64,000 bases of DNA from GCA-2861595 sp035536185. Lineage in GTDB: Bacteria > Actinomycetota > Acidimicrobiia > Acidimicrobiales > GCA-2861595. The first letter of the stretch is position 1. Each line of letters starts with the position of its first letter. Shown here one piece after another: positions 41,625 through 51,894 of the stretch. A program made the position numbers and the translations under genes. The notes beneath the pieces were generated by a model. The model did no database searches, was not told where the DNA came from, and was given only the letters and a program-made list of their open reading frames with translations. The stretch lies in assembly GCA_035536185.1 (NCBI GenBank), contig DATLOM010000008.1:1-64000 (forward strand), given 5' to 3'.

Positions 41625-43843
41625 GGCCCCTGCACGGTACGCGGATCCCCGCCGGCCCGAGCCGAGCTAATAGGGGCAGGCGAGAGGCCGGCGTGTTCCC
41701 AGAGGCGGTCGCGGAGCCCCGAGGCCCGGGCGATGGGCCGGCCCACGGCAGCCCGGACGGCCTCTTCGGTGCCGGCCAGGATCAGGCCCTGGCGGGCACG
41801 GGTGACTGCCGTATAGAGGAGCTCCCGGGTGAGGATCGGCGAAGTGGGATCGGGGAGCAGGACGACGACGGTGTCGAACTGCGAGCCCTGGCTCTTGTGG
41901 ATGGTCATGGCGTGCACGGTGTCCACCGCAGAGAGCCTGGTGGGGCTGAGCTCGAGCAGCTCGCCCCTCCGCTCGAACACCGCAGAGACCCTGCCGCTGC
42001 CGGCGGCGTCGGCGACGACCACGCCGGTGTCGCCGTTGTAGAGGCGCAGGCCGTAGTCGTTCTCGGTTACGAGCAGGGGCCGGCCCGGGTACCACTCACC
42101 CTCGCCGGCGAAGGCGTCGGTGCCCGCCGCCAGCCAGCGCTCCACCCTCTGCATCCAGGTGGCGACGCCGTACGGGCCGTGACGGTGGGCGCACAGGATC
42201 CGGAAGGCACCCAGGGCGGCGATGGCTTCCCTTCCCCGCCCGGCGCGGGCGGCGGTGACGACGTTCTGGGCAGCCTCCACTGCGGCGGCACGAACGGGCT
42301 CGATGGCGGCGCCGGCGGCGCCGCCGGCAGGTCGAGTGCTGTCGGCCAGGTCGGCGTCGATCCACGTGAGGCCGTCGGGCGGCGCGGCCAGCAGGGCCAC
42401 GGCCGCCTCCACGTCTCCGGTGCGCACGGCCTCGGCCAGCGCGGCGATGCCCCCGCCGAAGCGGTGCACGTGACGGAGCACGACGATGCCGTCACCGATG
42501 CCGGCACCGGCGCCGGCCGGGGGTCCGGAGGCCGGCACCGCCTGCCCCGTCGCCTCGGCCAGCAGGCGCCGTGCCGGCTCCCGGACCAGGAGCCCGCCGG
42601 TGGCGGGCCCGACGATGTCGCCCAGCACCGCCCCCGCCTCCACCGAAGCCAGCTGCTCGGGGTCGCCCACCAGCACCAGGCGGGCCGCCGGGCGGACCGC
42701 TTCCACCAGCCTGGCCATGAGCGACAGAGACACCATCGACGTCTCGTCGACCACGACCACCTCGTGGGGCAGGCGGTTCCACCGGTGGTGGCGGAACCGG
42801 CTGCGGTTGCCGGGTCGCCAGCCCAGCAGCCGGTGGAGGGTCGATGCCTCCATGGCCAGCAGGCGGTCCCGGATGGCATCGCTCACGTCGAGGGTGGCCG
42901 CCTCCTGGTGCACGGCCTCCTCCAGGCGAGCCGCTGCCTTGCCGGTGGGCGCGGCGAGGGCAACGAGCGGGGGCGGCATGCCGGCCGCAGCGGCCTGCTC
43001 GTGGAGCAGGGCGAGGATGCGGGCGACGGTGGTGGTCTTTCCCGTACCCGGCCCCCCGGCAACAACCGAGAACCGGCGCAGAACGGACGCCGCGGCAGCC
43101 AGCCGCTGGAGGTCAGTCGGCCGCTCGGCCACGTCTGGAGCCCTGAAGAGGCGGGCGAGGCCCTCCCGCAGGACGACGCCATCGACACCTTCGGCCGCGT
43201 CCTCGGCGCGGGTCAGCAGCTCGCCGGCCACCAGCGCCTCCTCCCGCCAGTAGCGGTCCAGGTACAGCAGGGTGCCGGCGAGGCGCAGGGGCCGGTCGGG
43301 GTGTTGGTCGCCGCCGTCGCCTCCGGCGACCAGGTTGCTGGCGGCCAGCTGCTCGAGCCACCGACGCGGCTCGGGCCACGGGAGGAGCGCAGCATCCACG
43401 GGAAGTTCGGAGTCGAGGGCGACGGTGCCGGCGATGGTGGCCAGGTCCGTGCAGACGTGGCCGAGACGCGGTGCCCGCACGGCGAGCGCGGTGGCCAGCA
43501 GCACGGCGTCGGCGTCACCTTCGCCGGCGGCGCCGGAGGCGTCGGTCGGGCCGGCGGCGGCGGTCGGGGCGGCGGCCTCGGTCGGGGTGGCGGCGGCGGT
43601 CGAGCCGGCGCCGCTTTCGTGGTTGGCCGGGTCACCGGTGCCGGCATCACCCGCAAGGCCATTGCCGTTCGCGGTGCCGAGGCGGACGAGACAGAGGGCG
43701 ACGTGGACGTCCGCCGCGGTGAGGACTCCTGCCCGGTTGAAGTCGCGCAGTGCCGCCGGCGCCCGGCGGGCCAGCCGGGGCGAGAAAGGGTCGCCCTCCT
43801 CGGCGGGTGGCACCACCGCGTCGAGCGCCGGTTCCACCGTCAT
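41621..43843 (-). CDS. recD: Exodeoxyribonuclease V alpha subunit RecD
   Basis: 740 residues. Superfamily 1B 5'-3' helicase of the RecBCD complex: Walker A VVAGGPGTGKTTTVARIL, VALAAPTGKAAARL, VVVVDETSMVSLSLM, LVLVGDPEQLASV, C-terminal AMTIHKSQGSQFDTV and LLYTAVTRARQGLIL. The N-terminal part has an Ala/Thr/Pro-rich insertion (~65-110) between the first helices. The ATG at 43843 overlaps the recB stop. Confidence 0.95.
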   Translation of the reverse strand: MTVEPALDAVVPPAEEGDPFSPRLARRAPAALRDFNRAGVLTAADVHVALCLVRLGTANGNGLAGDAGTGDPANHESGAGSTAAATPTEAAAPTAAAGPTDASGAAGEGDADAVLLATALAVRAPRLGHVCTDLATIAGTVALDSELPVDAALLPWPEPRRWLEQLAASNLVAGGDGGDQHPDRPLRLAGTLLYLDRYWREEALVAGELLTRAEDAAEGVDGVVLREGLARLFRAPDVAERPTDLQRLAAAASVLRRFSVVAGGPGTGKTTTVARILALLHEQAAAAGMPPPLVALAAPTGKAAARLEEAVHQEAATLDVSDAIRDRLLAMEASTLHRLLGWRPGNRSRFRHHRWNRLPHEVVVVDETSMVSLSLMARLVEAVRPAARLVLVGDPEQLASVEAGAVLGDIVGPATGGLLVREPARRLLAEATGQAVPASGPPAGAGAGIGDGIVVLRHVHRFGGGIAALAEAVRTGDVEAAVALLAAPPDGLTWIDADLADSTRPAGGAAGAAIEPVRAAAVEAAQNVVTAARAGRGREAIAALGAFRILCAHRHGPYGVATWMQRVERWLAAGTDAFAGEGEWYPGRPLLVTENDYGLRLYNGDTGVVVADAAGSGRVSAVFERRGELLELSPTRLSAVDTVHAMTIHKSQGSQFDTVVVLLPDPTSPILTRELLYTAVTRARQGLILAGTEEAVRAAVGRPIARASGLRDRLWEHAGLSPAPISSARAGGDPRTVQGP

Positions 43844-46800
43844 GCCGGCGTCCCCTGGTCGAGCAGGTCGCTCAGGGCTTCGACCAGCGCCGGCGGCGGA
43901 TGCCACGCGAACACGCCGCAGGGCCGGCCGTCGACACGTGGGGTGGCCTCGCCGCTCATGCCCCGCACGAACAGGTAGAGCACCCCGGCCAGGTTGTCCT
44001 CGGCGCTGTACCCGGGCAGCCGCCAGCGGAGGTAGCGGTGCAGGGCGGCCGTGTACAGAAGAGCCTGGAGCGGGTAGTGCGAGCGGTACATGGCCTCGAC
44101 GAGAGCGGCGGGCCGGTAGTGCCACGCCGACAGGTCCTCACCAGAGCCGCCGAGCCGGTTGGTCTTGTAGTCCACCACCGCGAAACGGGGTATGCCCCCG
44201 GCCGAGCTGGTGCGGAAGACAAGGTCGAGGCTGCCCGACAGGTAGCCCCGCAGGCCGTCCTCCAGGGAGGGGTCCTCGAGGAGATCGGCGTACCCGGCGA
44301 GAGCGTCGCCCGGCGCCAGATGCGCCCGCAGGAGAGCGGCGATCTGGATCACCGACAGCCCACCCGTCGGAGCATCGCCACCCACCAGCGGGAGCTCGAA
44401 GGCCAGCTCGTCGATCCGGTCACCGCGGGCGATGTCACGCAGGCGGATGTCGCCCACCAGAGGCCCCAGAGGAGTGTCGATGGCCGCCCGCAGCCCTTCC
44501 GCCACCTGCGCAGGGTCTCCTATCTCGATGGCGCTACCGGCTCGCTCCCGCTCGACACATGCCGCGAGGTCCCCGTCGAGCTCGGCAGAGGTGAAGTCAA
44601 GCCCTTCGAGCACGCTGTGCACGAAGGTGCCAGGGCCCACGCCGCCCGGCATGGCCGCCAGCAGGGAGGGGACCGCCCGGAGCCGGAGCTCCTCCGCCGA
44701 GGTGCCGGGCCCACCCCCGTCGACAGCAGCGCCCGCCCTCACCGGCCCCACCAGCACCTCGTCCGTCATCGCCGGCTCCTCCGGCTCGCTGGCCACCGCC
44801 GGTAGCTCCTCGTGGGCGCGCGCCGTGATGCCGCTGTAGGACGTGCGCCTCCACAGCGGGTCGAGAGCCCGATCGAAGGCGGCGGCTTCCAGCTCGCCCG
44901 GCTCGACCGTGTCCCCCGCCCAACCGGCGGCCGCGCCGCCTCCGCTCCGCTCGACGCTGATGCAGCCCGGCGCCTGCTCCGCCAGCTCTGAGAACCTCTG
45001 GACGACGGCTCTGTCCTCGGGAGTCTCGTCAGCCGCCGCCGCCACCTCGCCCGTCTCCGAAGCGCAGAAGAGCAGCCGGCACAGTGCCGAGCTCCCGCTC
45101 TCCCAGGTGCCGGCCCACCACACCACCGCCTGGTGCTCGGCCCTGGTGAGGGCGACGTACACGAGCCGCAGCTCCTCGCCCCGCCTCTCGGTGGCGTGCC
45201 TCCACAGGTGGTCGAGGAAGCGGGGCGCGTCCGGCCCGCCCACGTCGAGCGTGCGCCGGTCGCCGGCACCGGGGTCGTGGTACATGGGCGGCTCCCGCGG
45301 GTCGTTCCAGCCCGGGTCCCACAGGTAGGGGCAGTAGACGACGGGGAACTCCAGGCCTTTGCTGCGGTGGATGGTGAGCACCTGAACGGCCTCGGCGTCC
45401 GACTCCAACCGCCGGGCCCGGTCCTCGGCATCGCCGTCGGTGGCCGCCCCGGCGATGCGCTGGCGCAGCCAGCCGGTGAGAGCGGTGACCCCGAGCTGTT
45501 CGGCGGTGGCCTCCGCGTGCAGCAGCTGGCCGACGTGACGCAGGTCGGTGAGCTCCCGCTCGCCGCCGGTGCGGGCCAGCATCCGTGCCGGCAACCCCTC
45601 GGCATGGGTGACGGTCTGGAGGAGGGAGGCGACGCCCCGCCGGCGCAGCACCCCGGCCCAGCGGTGGAGGCGGGAGTGGAGCGACTCCCACTCCTCGTCG
45701 GCCGCGGTGGCCACACGCTCGGCCCGCCAGCCCAGGAAGACGGTGAGGGCGGCGGCGTGCGCGGGATAGGCGGCCGTCGGGCGCTCCAGGGCCTCCAGGA
45801 ACCGCAACCACTCGGTGGCCATCGGCGTGGCGAAGACGCTGCCGGCGCCGTTGATCACCGCCGGAACACCCACCGCCTGCAGGGCGTCGCGCACCAGGGC
45901 GGCGTCACGGTGGCGGGGGACGAGAACGGCGACATGGCCCGGTCGCACCGGGACTGCTGCCTCTTCTGCGGCCCCTGCGGGCCCTGCAGCCCTCGGCTCC
46001 CCTGCCACCCCTGCCTCCCGTTCCGCCCGGCGCCTCAGGTGGGCGCCCGAGGCGAGGAGGCGGACGACGTCGCCGGCCAGGTCGTCGGCCACGTGCTCCC
46101 GGGCCGCCTTCACCTTGAGGTAGCCCTTCGGCGTGAGCGCCACCCCCGAGCTGGCCCGATGCACGATGCGCACCCGCAAGGCCGCACCCGGGGCTCCAAC
46201 GAGACGTGGCTCCTGGTTGAGCGGCGCCGCCCTCACCCGCCGGTAGGAGATCTCGTCGTGGCCGAGCCGGGCGCCGCCGAAGAGGGCGTCGTAGGCGTCG
46301 ATCAGGGCCTGGTCGCTGCGCCAGTTGACGGCGAGGGTGGCGCGGGAGCCGGCCTCACGCGCCGCCTGCAGATAGGCGTAGACGTCTGCGCCCCGAAAGG
46401 CGTAGATGGCCTGTTTGGGATCACCGATGAGCACGAGGGTCGAGGCACCGCCGGCGAAGGCCCTCCTCAGGATCTCCCACTGGACCGGATCGGTGTCCTG
46501 GAACTCATCGACGAGGGCAACCCGGTAGCGCTCACTGAGGCGCCGGCAGGCGATCTCACCCCGGACGGGATCGGCCAGGGTGGCCCGCAGCCGGGTGAGC
46601 AGGTCGTCGTAGGTGAGCACGGCGGCGAGCCGGCGGCGGCGGTCGACCTCCTGCCTCACGGCCGTGGCCAGCCGCCGGCGCATGTCGGCCACGCTGCCGG
46701 GAGGGGCGCCGGTGGGCTCGAGGAAGGCGTCGTGATTGGCCACCGCGGTGTGGGCGATCCGCAACGCTTCACGGAGGTCGAACGGCGGGTTGCCGGCGCC

Positions 46801-47328
46801 GTGGAACTTGCGGACGTAGAAGTCGGCCACCACCGCGTCCACCACGTCCCTCGGGTCCTCGACGAAGGTGACGTCCCGGTCGACGTCGCCGGCCACGCCC
46901 AGGCCGTTGAGGACGTGGTGGCAGAACTCATGGGTGGTGGCGATGGTGGCGGCGTCGAAATCGGCGAGTGCCGCGGCCAGCCTCCGCCGGCGCACCTCGA
47001 CCTCGGCCGGGGGCGCGGTGGCGAGCAGGGCCACCACGCCGTCGTCCTCGTCGGGAAGGGCGCCCGTAGCTGCCGATGCCAGCCCCCTCTCCGTCCTCAC
47101 CAGCCGCTCACGGACCCGGTCGCGGAGCTCCCCCGTGGCCATGCGGGTGAAGGTCATGACCAGGAGGTGCTCGAGCGGGGTTCCCTCGGCCACGTAGCGG
47201 GCGGCGAGGGCGGCGATGGTGAAGGTCTTGCCCGTGCCGGCGCTGGCTTCGAGGACGGTCACGCCGGTGGGGAGGCGGCCGCAGACATCGAACTCCTCCA
47301 CCGCCTCGATGTGGGGCGGAGCGGTCAC
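43840..47328 (-). CDS. recB: Exodeoxyribonuclease V beta subunit RecB
   Basis: 1162 residues, GTG start at 47328 overlapping the recC stop. SF1A helicase motifs: ASAGTGKTFTIAALAARY, VMTFTRMATGELRDRV, LVDEFQDTDPVQWEIL, LIGDPKQAIYAFRGAD, TIHRSKGLEFPVVYCPY, YVALTRAEHQ. The C-terminal nuclease has the catalytic D-Y-K in FAVVDYKTNRLGG. With RecC and RecD it resects double-strand breaks. Ala/Gly-rich inserts occur around residue 450. Confidence 0.95.
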   Translation of the reverse strand: MTAPPHIEAVEEFDVCGRLPTGVTVLEASAGTGKTFTIAALAARYVAEGTPLEHLLVMTFTRMATGELRDRVRERLVRTERGLASAATGALPDEDDGVVALLATAPPAEVEVRRRRLAAALADFDAATIATTHEFCHHVLNGLGVAGDVDRDVTFVEDPRDVVDAVVADFYVRKFHGAGNPPFDLREALRIAHTAVANHDAFLEPTGAPPGSVADMRRRLATAVRQEVDRRRRLAAVLTYDDLLTRLRATLADPVRGEIACRRLSERYRVALVDEFQDTDPVQWEILRRAFAGGASTLVLIGDPKQAIYAFRGADVYAYLQAAREAGSRATLAVNWRSDQALIDAYDALFGGARLGHDEISYRRVRAAPLNQEPRLVGAPGAALRVRIVHRASSGVALTPKGYLKVKAAREHVADDLAGDVVRLLASGAHLRRRAEREAGVAGEPRAAGPAGAAEEAAVPVRPGHVAVLVPRHRDAALVRDALQAVGVPAVINGAGSVFATPMATEWLRFLEALERPTAAYPAHAAALTVFLGWRAERVATAADEEWESLHSRLHRWAGVLRRRGVASLLQTVTHAEGLPARMLARTGGERELTDLRHVGQLLHAEATAEQLGVTALTGWLRQRIAGAATDGDAEDRARRLESDAEAVQVLTIHRSKGLEFPVVYCPYLWDPGWNDPREPPMYHDPGAGDRRTLDVGGPDAPRFLDHLWRHATERRGEELRLVYVALTRAEHQAVVWWAGTWESGSSALCRLLFCASETGEVAAAADETPEDRAVVQRFSELAEQAPGCISVERSGGGAAAGWAGDTVEPGELEAAAFDRALDPLWRRTSYSGITARAHEELPAVASEPEEPAMTDEVLVGPVRAGAAVDGGGPGTSAEELRLRAVPSLLAAMPGGVGPGTFVHSVLEGLDFTSAELDGDLAACVERERAGSAIEIGDPAQVAEGLRAAIDTPLGPLVGDIRLRDIARGDRIDELAFELPLVGGDAPTGGLSVIQIAALLRAHLAPGDALAGYADLLEDPSLEDGLRGYLSGSLDLVFRTSSAGGIPRFAVVDYKTNRLGGSGEDLSAWHYRPAALVEAMYRSHYPLQALLYTAALHRYLRWRLPGYSAEDNLAGVLYLFVRGMSGEATPRVDGRPCGVFAWHPPPALVEALSDLLDQGTPA

Positions 47329-50300
47329 TCGTCGACCACCGCCTCGCACGACAACAGCCCTTGCCACAACTTGACGGCGTAGCCCCCGAAGCGGCTGGTC
47401 TCACCGGCGGGCCAGAGCTCGTCCTGCTCGTCCGGGCGGGGCGGAGCCTCCAGGACGTCGTCCAGGGTACGGACGCCGCCGAGCACCAGGACGTGGGCAG
47501 GGTCCTTGTCCTCCTTGTCGAACTTGGCCGATGTCCACGCCTCGGCCGCCGCCGCCCGGGCCCCGGACCCGGTGTCGCCAGAGCCGCCAGAGGCGGCCGC
47601 CCTGGCGGCGGCCGCATAGGCCGCAGACGTGGCGCAGTAGATCGGCAGGGGCTCACGCATCCCCCGGTCGTAGAGGTCCACCAGCGCCACCAGGTGCTCC
47701 AGGGCCCGCTGGCGGCGGGCAGCGGGCGTTCCCTCGAAGGCGGCGACGGCTGATCTGGTGATGGAGCATCTCCAGCTGGCGCCGACCCGGCGCCGGCCGA
47801 GGGTGAGGGCCTCACGAGCGGCGCCGGGCACGGCCGCGGTGAGGGCGAGGTACTGCGCCCATGCGGCCAGGCGGTGCTTCGGACCGACGCGGGAGAAGGT
47901 GACGGCCCGCAGAACGTTGCCGGTGACGCCGGCGACGGTGCCGCTCAGCAGGCGCCCGTCCGGGAGCGGGAGGTGGATCTCCACCGAGGTCGGCTCCGTG
48001 GCCGGCGAGCCGGGGCCGGTGCTGGCAGCGGCGACGAGCATCTCGACGGCGGGGCCGAGGGCGTCGAGGACGGTGGCGGCCAGGGCGCCGGGGGGCAGGG
48101 CGCCCCGGGCCACTTCGGCGGCCACGCACTGCTCCGGGCCGGCGCCGGTGAGGCGAGCCTGGAGGAGGCGCTCCCCCACCCCCCATCTCTCCAGCGCATC
48201 GAGCTCGACCGGTAGCTCGTCGTGAAGGTCCTGGGACCGGTCGCCCATGGCGACGCCGAGGCGCTGGCGCAGGAAGGCCTTCACCGGGTGCTGGAGGAAG
48301 CGAACGAGCTGCTCCAGCTCGACGACCGGCACCGGCGGCACCGGCAGGGGGCCGGCCACGAAAGCAGCTGGCTCGACCCGGTCGTTCTGGAGGGCGCGCG
48401 CGCCGGCCAGCGAGACCGTGTCGAAGCTCCAGCTTCGATCCGGGACGAGCCGCCCGACGGCGAAGTTCCGGGCGTCGAAAGGCTGCAGCGGATGGTGCGT
48501 CACGACCTGGCGGCGGGCCGCCGGCGCCGCCGTGGCGTCCACCAGATCGAGCAGCTCGCCCACCGGCACCGCGGGCGGGCGCTCGGCGTTGGTGCGCTCG
48601 TCACGGCCGGTGTAGGTGATGACGAGGTGGTCGGTGGCGGCGAGCAGGGCGTCGAGCAGGAGCTGGCGATCCTCGCTACGGGCGTCACGGTCGCCGACGT
48701 ACGGATCGTCGAGGATGAGGTCGTCGCCGTCGCGGGTCGTGCGCCGGGGGAACATGCCGTCGTCGAGGCCGAGCAGGCAGACCACGCGGTGGGGCACGGA
48801 GCGCATCGGTACGAGCGTGCAGACGGTGAGATGGCCCGTGCGGAAGTTGGCCCGGGTCGGGCGGCCCCGGAGCCTGTCGGCCAGCAGCGCCCGCACCTCG
48901 GGCAGGGTCAGCTCCGCCGTACTCGTCGCCCCCTCGGCCGTGGCCTCGCCGACCACCTCGTCGAGGAGCCGCCGGAGCTGTACCCGCTGCCAGGAGTCGT
49001 CCTCGGAGGTGTCGGTCAGCTCGTCGACGGCGGCGGTGATGGCCTCGGTCCAGTCGTGCAGGAGCTGCGGCCCGCCGAGGCCGGCGAGGCACGCCTGCAG
49101 GCGGTCGAGGAGCTCGGCGAGACGGCCTGCGAGGCCGATGACGCCGCTGTCCACGTCGTCGAGGGGCAGGACGTGGCCGAACAGGCGCTGGCCGTCCTCC
49201 GCCATGGCCGCCCCCACCAGCACCCGGTCGAGGCCGGCCCGCCACGTGTTGGCCGCGACACCCTCGAGCTTGAACGGCGCTCGATGGGCGGCGTCCAGCC
49301 CCCACCGGACGCCGGACGCCACCACCCATTCCTCGATGCGGGCAAGGTCCTCGTCGTCGAAGCCGAAGCGCCGGCGGACAGGATCCCGGCCGGCCAGGTC
49401 GAGCACCTGGGAAGCGGTCACTCGGGCGTCGGCCAGGGCCAGGAGCTCCGACACCGTGGCCAGTACCGGGTTGGTCTGCCGCAGGGACCGGTCGGCCAGG
49501 CGCACCCGCAGGTCGGCCCCGTGGTGCCCGCCGGCCTCACCCTCCTCCTCGATGGTGGCGCCGCCGGCGCCGGTCCCGGTCCCGAAGGTGGCATGGACCA
49601 GCGGCGCGAAGGTCTCGATGTCAGGGCACATGACGATGACGTCCCGAGCCTCGAGCGTCTCGTCCTCGGCCAGCAGGTGCAGGATGGCGTCCCGGACGAC
49701 CTCGACCTGCCGGGCCCGCCCATGGCAGGCGTGGACCTGGATGCTCCGGTCGTCCGGCAGGAGCGGCGCCCGGGCATCCTCCTCGCCGGGAAGCGGAGCC
49801 CCGGGCGGGGCGCGGTCCGCCCGGATGTCGGCCTGGACACGCTGGAGGAGGGTTCCTACGGGAATCTCGAGCCCGTGGTGGTGGTCGACCGGATCGACAG
49901 GGTGGCCACCGGTGAGCACGAGCTGCATCTCCCGGGCATCACGGCCCCACGAGGCGAGCAGGGGATGCGCCGGCAGGGCGGTGGTGTGGTCGTCCCGGCG
50001 TCGTACCACCGGTGCCTCGACCCGCGCCTGCTCGGCGATGCGCTCCCACAGCACCGGTGACGGGTGGAGCAGGAACAGATGGACGTCCCGCTCCTCGGCC
50101 AGGGCCCGCAGGACCTGGAGGGAGCTGGTCGCCAGGCGGGTCAGGCCGAACAGCGACAACCGGTCTGGCAGGTCGCACAGCGAGGGCTCGGCCCGTAGGC
50201 GGGCACAGGCGGCTTCGAGCCGCTCAGCCGCGCTGTCGGAACCGATGCGGGAGCGAAGGCACCGCCACAGCTGGGCCTGCCAGGCGGTGTCGTCCGGGAG

Positions 50301-50828
50301 GGGCCGACCGGCACCGTCGAGGTCGTCGCCGACCGCCCACCACCGCAGCATCTCGGGACGGTGCACGGAGTAGCGGTCGAAGAGGTCGGCTATGTGGCGG
50401 ACGGCGCTGAACCGCCGGATGCGCCTGCTGTCGCCGGCGCCGTTGTCCGGGCCGGCCCCGCCGAGGTGGGCAGCCAGCGGCGCCAGCCACGGCTCGGGCA
50501 GCGCTTCGTCCACCACTTCGAGCAGCGGCCAGACCGACCGCTCGGGCAGCCACGGGTCAGCCTCGGGGTCGACCCCGGTTGCCGCAGCCACCGCCCCGCC
50601 CACGAGGCGGCCGGGGAAGGGGAGCTCGAGGTTGGCGCACACGCCGTCGGAGCGGCCGGGGGTCACGCCCAGGCGGGCGGACAGCCGCTGGGTGAGCCAT
50701 CTCTCGACCCCACGGGTGGGGACGGCGACGACCTCGGTCTCCATGGGGTCCGCCAGCGGCTCGGACAGAAGGCCGGCGAGGCCCTCCACGAGCCCGTCGG
50801 CCCGCTCCGCCCGGTGGATGTGCAGCAT
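47325..50828 (-). CDS. recC: Exodeoxyribonuclease V gamma subunit RecC
   Basis: 1167 residues. It starts at the ATG at 50828 (MLHIHRAERADGLVEGLA), which has GGAGGTCAGG upstream; a longer reading frame exists but runs into the SPFH gene. RecC holds the complex together and reads Chi. Seen: VPTRGVERWLTQRLS, SLFGLTRLATSSLQVLRALA, VIVMCPDIETFAPLV, RFGFDDEDLARIEEW. This end of the complex is poorly conserved; assignment rests on those motifs and the operon. Confidence 0.93.
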   Translation of the reverse strand: MLHIHRAERADGLVEGLAGLLSEPLADPMETEVVAVPTRGVERWLTQRLSARLGVTPGRSDGVCANLELPFPGRLVGGAVAAATGVDPEADPWLPERSVWPLLEVVDEALPEPWLAPLAAHLGGAGPDNGAGDSRRIRRFSAVRHIADLFDRYSVHRPEMLRWWAVGDDLDGAGRPLPDDTAWQAQLWRCLRSRIGSDSAAERLEAACARLRAEPSLCDLPDRLSLFGLTRLATSSLQVLRALAEERDVHLFLLHPSPVLWERIAEQARVEAPVVRRRDDHTTALPAHPLLASWGRDAREMQLVLTGGHPVDPVDHHHGLEIPVGTLLQRVQADIRADRAPPGAPLPGEEDARAPLLPDDRSIQVHACHGRARQVEVVRDAILHLLAEDETLEARDVIVMCPDIETFAPLVHATFGTGTGAGGATIEEEGEAGGHHGADLRVRLADRSLRQTNPVLATVSELLALADARVTASQVLDLAGRDPVRRRFGFDDEDLARIEEWVVASGVRWGLDAAHRAPFKLEGVAANTWRAGLDRVLVGAAMAEDGQRLFGHVLPLDDVDSGVIGLAGRLAELLDRLQACLAGLGGPQLLHDWTEAITAAVDELTDTSEDDSWQRVQLRRLLDEVVGEATAEGATSTAELTLPEVRALLADRLRGRPTRANFRTGHLTVCTLVPMRSVPHRVVCLLGLDDGMFPRRTTRDGDDLILDDPYVGDRDARSEDRQLLLDALLAATDHLVITYTGRDERTNAERPPAVPVGELLDLVDATAAPAARRQVVTHHPLQPFDARNFAVGRLVPDRSWSFDTVSLAGARALQNDRVEPAAFVAGPLPVPPVPVVELEQLVRFLQHPVKAFLRQRLGVAMGDRSQDLHDELPVELDALERWGVGERLLQARLTGAGPEQCVAAEVARGALPPGALAATVLDALGPAVEMLVAAASTGPGSPATEPTSVEIHLPLPDGRLLSGTVAGVTGNVLRAVTFSRVGPKHRLAAWAQYLALTAAVPGAAREALTLGRRRVGASWRCSITRSAVAAFEGTPAARRQRALEHLVALVDLYDRGMREPLPIYCATSAAYAAAARAAASGGSGDTGSGARAAAAEAWTSAKFDKEDKDPAHVLVLGGVRTLDDVLEAPPRPDEQDELWPAGETSRFGGYAVKLWQGLLSCEAVVDE

Positions 50829-50925
50829 TTTCGACCTGACCTCCAGCTCCCGCGGAACCATACAGACGAGCCGTGACACCAACCGGCTGCGCGCCGCCGC
50901 CGGATGCGCTGCTGGAGGTGGTGCG

Positions 50926-51891
50926 TCAGCCCGCGCCGGCGGCCCCGGCGGCGCCATCGAGGCCCTTGAACAGCTCCTTGATCCCGCCGAGCGCCCCGAA
51001 CATGGCGGTGGACTCGGTCGGCAGGAAGATCTTCGTGGCCCGGCCGTCAGCCACGATGCCCAAGGTCTCCAGGTACTTGATGGCGATGAGGTCGGCCGAT
51101 GGGTTCCCGTCGTGAATGGCACCGAACACGTTGCGGATGGCCTCGGCCTCACCCTCGGCCACCGCCACCTGGCGGAACCGCTCGGCATCGGCCGCTGTCC
51201 TGGTCGCCTCGGCGTCGCCCTGGGCGCCGAGGATGGCGCTCTGCTTGAGGCCTTCGGCGGAAAGGATGGCCGCCTGCTTCTCGCCCTCGGCCCTGGTGAT
51301 GGCGGCCTCGCGAGCGCCCTGGGCCTCGGTCACCACCGCCCGCCGCGTCCGCTCGGCCTTCATCTGCTCGTGCATGGCGTGCATGACGTCCACCGGCGGG
51401 TCGATCCGCTGGATCTCCACCCGCACCACCCGCGTGCCCCACTTGTCGGTGGCGTCGTCGAGGATGTCGCGCAGCCTGGTGTTGATGGTGTCCCGGGAGG
51501 TGAGCGCCTGGTCGAGCTGCATGTCGCCCACGACGTTGCGGAGGTTGGTCTGGGCCAGCTTGCTGACCGCCAGGTAGAAGTCGACCACGTTGTAGACCAG
51601 GCGCTGGGGGTCGGTGGCCTCGTAGTAGATGACGGCGTCCACCGACACGACGACGTTGTCGGAGGTGATGACCTCCTGGGGCGGCACGTCCACCACCCGC
51701 TCGCGCATGTCCACCCGCTCCATGCGTTCGATGAAGGGGATGATCACCCGCAGGCCGGGCTGGACGGTGTCGCGGTACTTGCCCAGCCGCTCGACGAGGC
51801 CCCGCTCATAGGGGCGGATGATCTTGACGCCGCTGACCACCACCACGAACAGCACGAAGGCGAGGGCGGCGAGCACTATTACGAAGGCCAT
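50926..51891 (-). CDS. SPFH/Band 7 (stomatin/QmcA-like) protein
   Basis: 321 residues. One N-terminal membrane helix (FVIVLAALAFVLFVVVVSG), then the SPFH domain (IIRPYERGLVERLGKYRDTVQPGL, FIERMERVDMRE, VISVDAVIYYEA-like) and a long helical arm (EAQGAREAAITRAEGEKQAAI). It organises membrane microdomains and protease partners. The NfeD-type partner gene is directly upstream (3 bases), a conserved pairing. Confidence 0.92.
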   Translation of the reverse strand: MAFVIVLAALAFVLFVVVVSGVKIIRPYERGLVERLGKYRDTVQPGLRVIIPFIERMERVDMRERVVDVPPQEVITSDNVVVSVDAVIYYEATDPQRLVYNVVDFYLAVSKLAQTNLRNVVGDMQLDQALTSRDTINTRLRDILDDATDKWGTRVVRVEIQRIDPPVDVMHAMHEQMKAERTRRAVVTEAQGAREAAITRAEGEKQAAILSAEGLKQSAILGAQGDAEATRTAADAERFRQVAVAEGEAEAIRNVFGAIHDGNPSADLIAIKYLETLGIVADGRATKIFLPTESTAMFGALGGIKELFKGLDGAAGAAGAG

Positions 51892-51894
51892 GTC

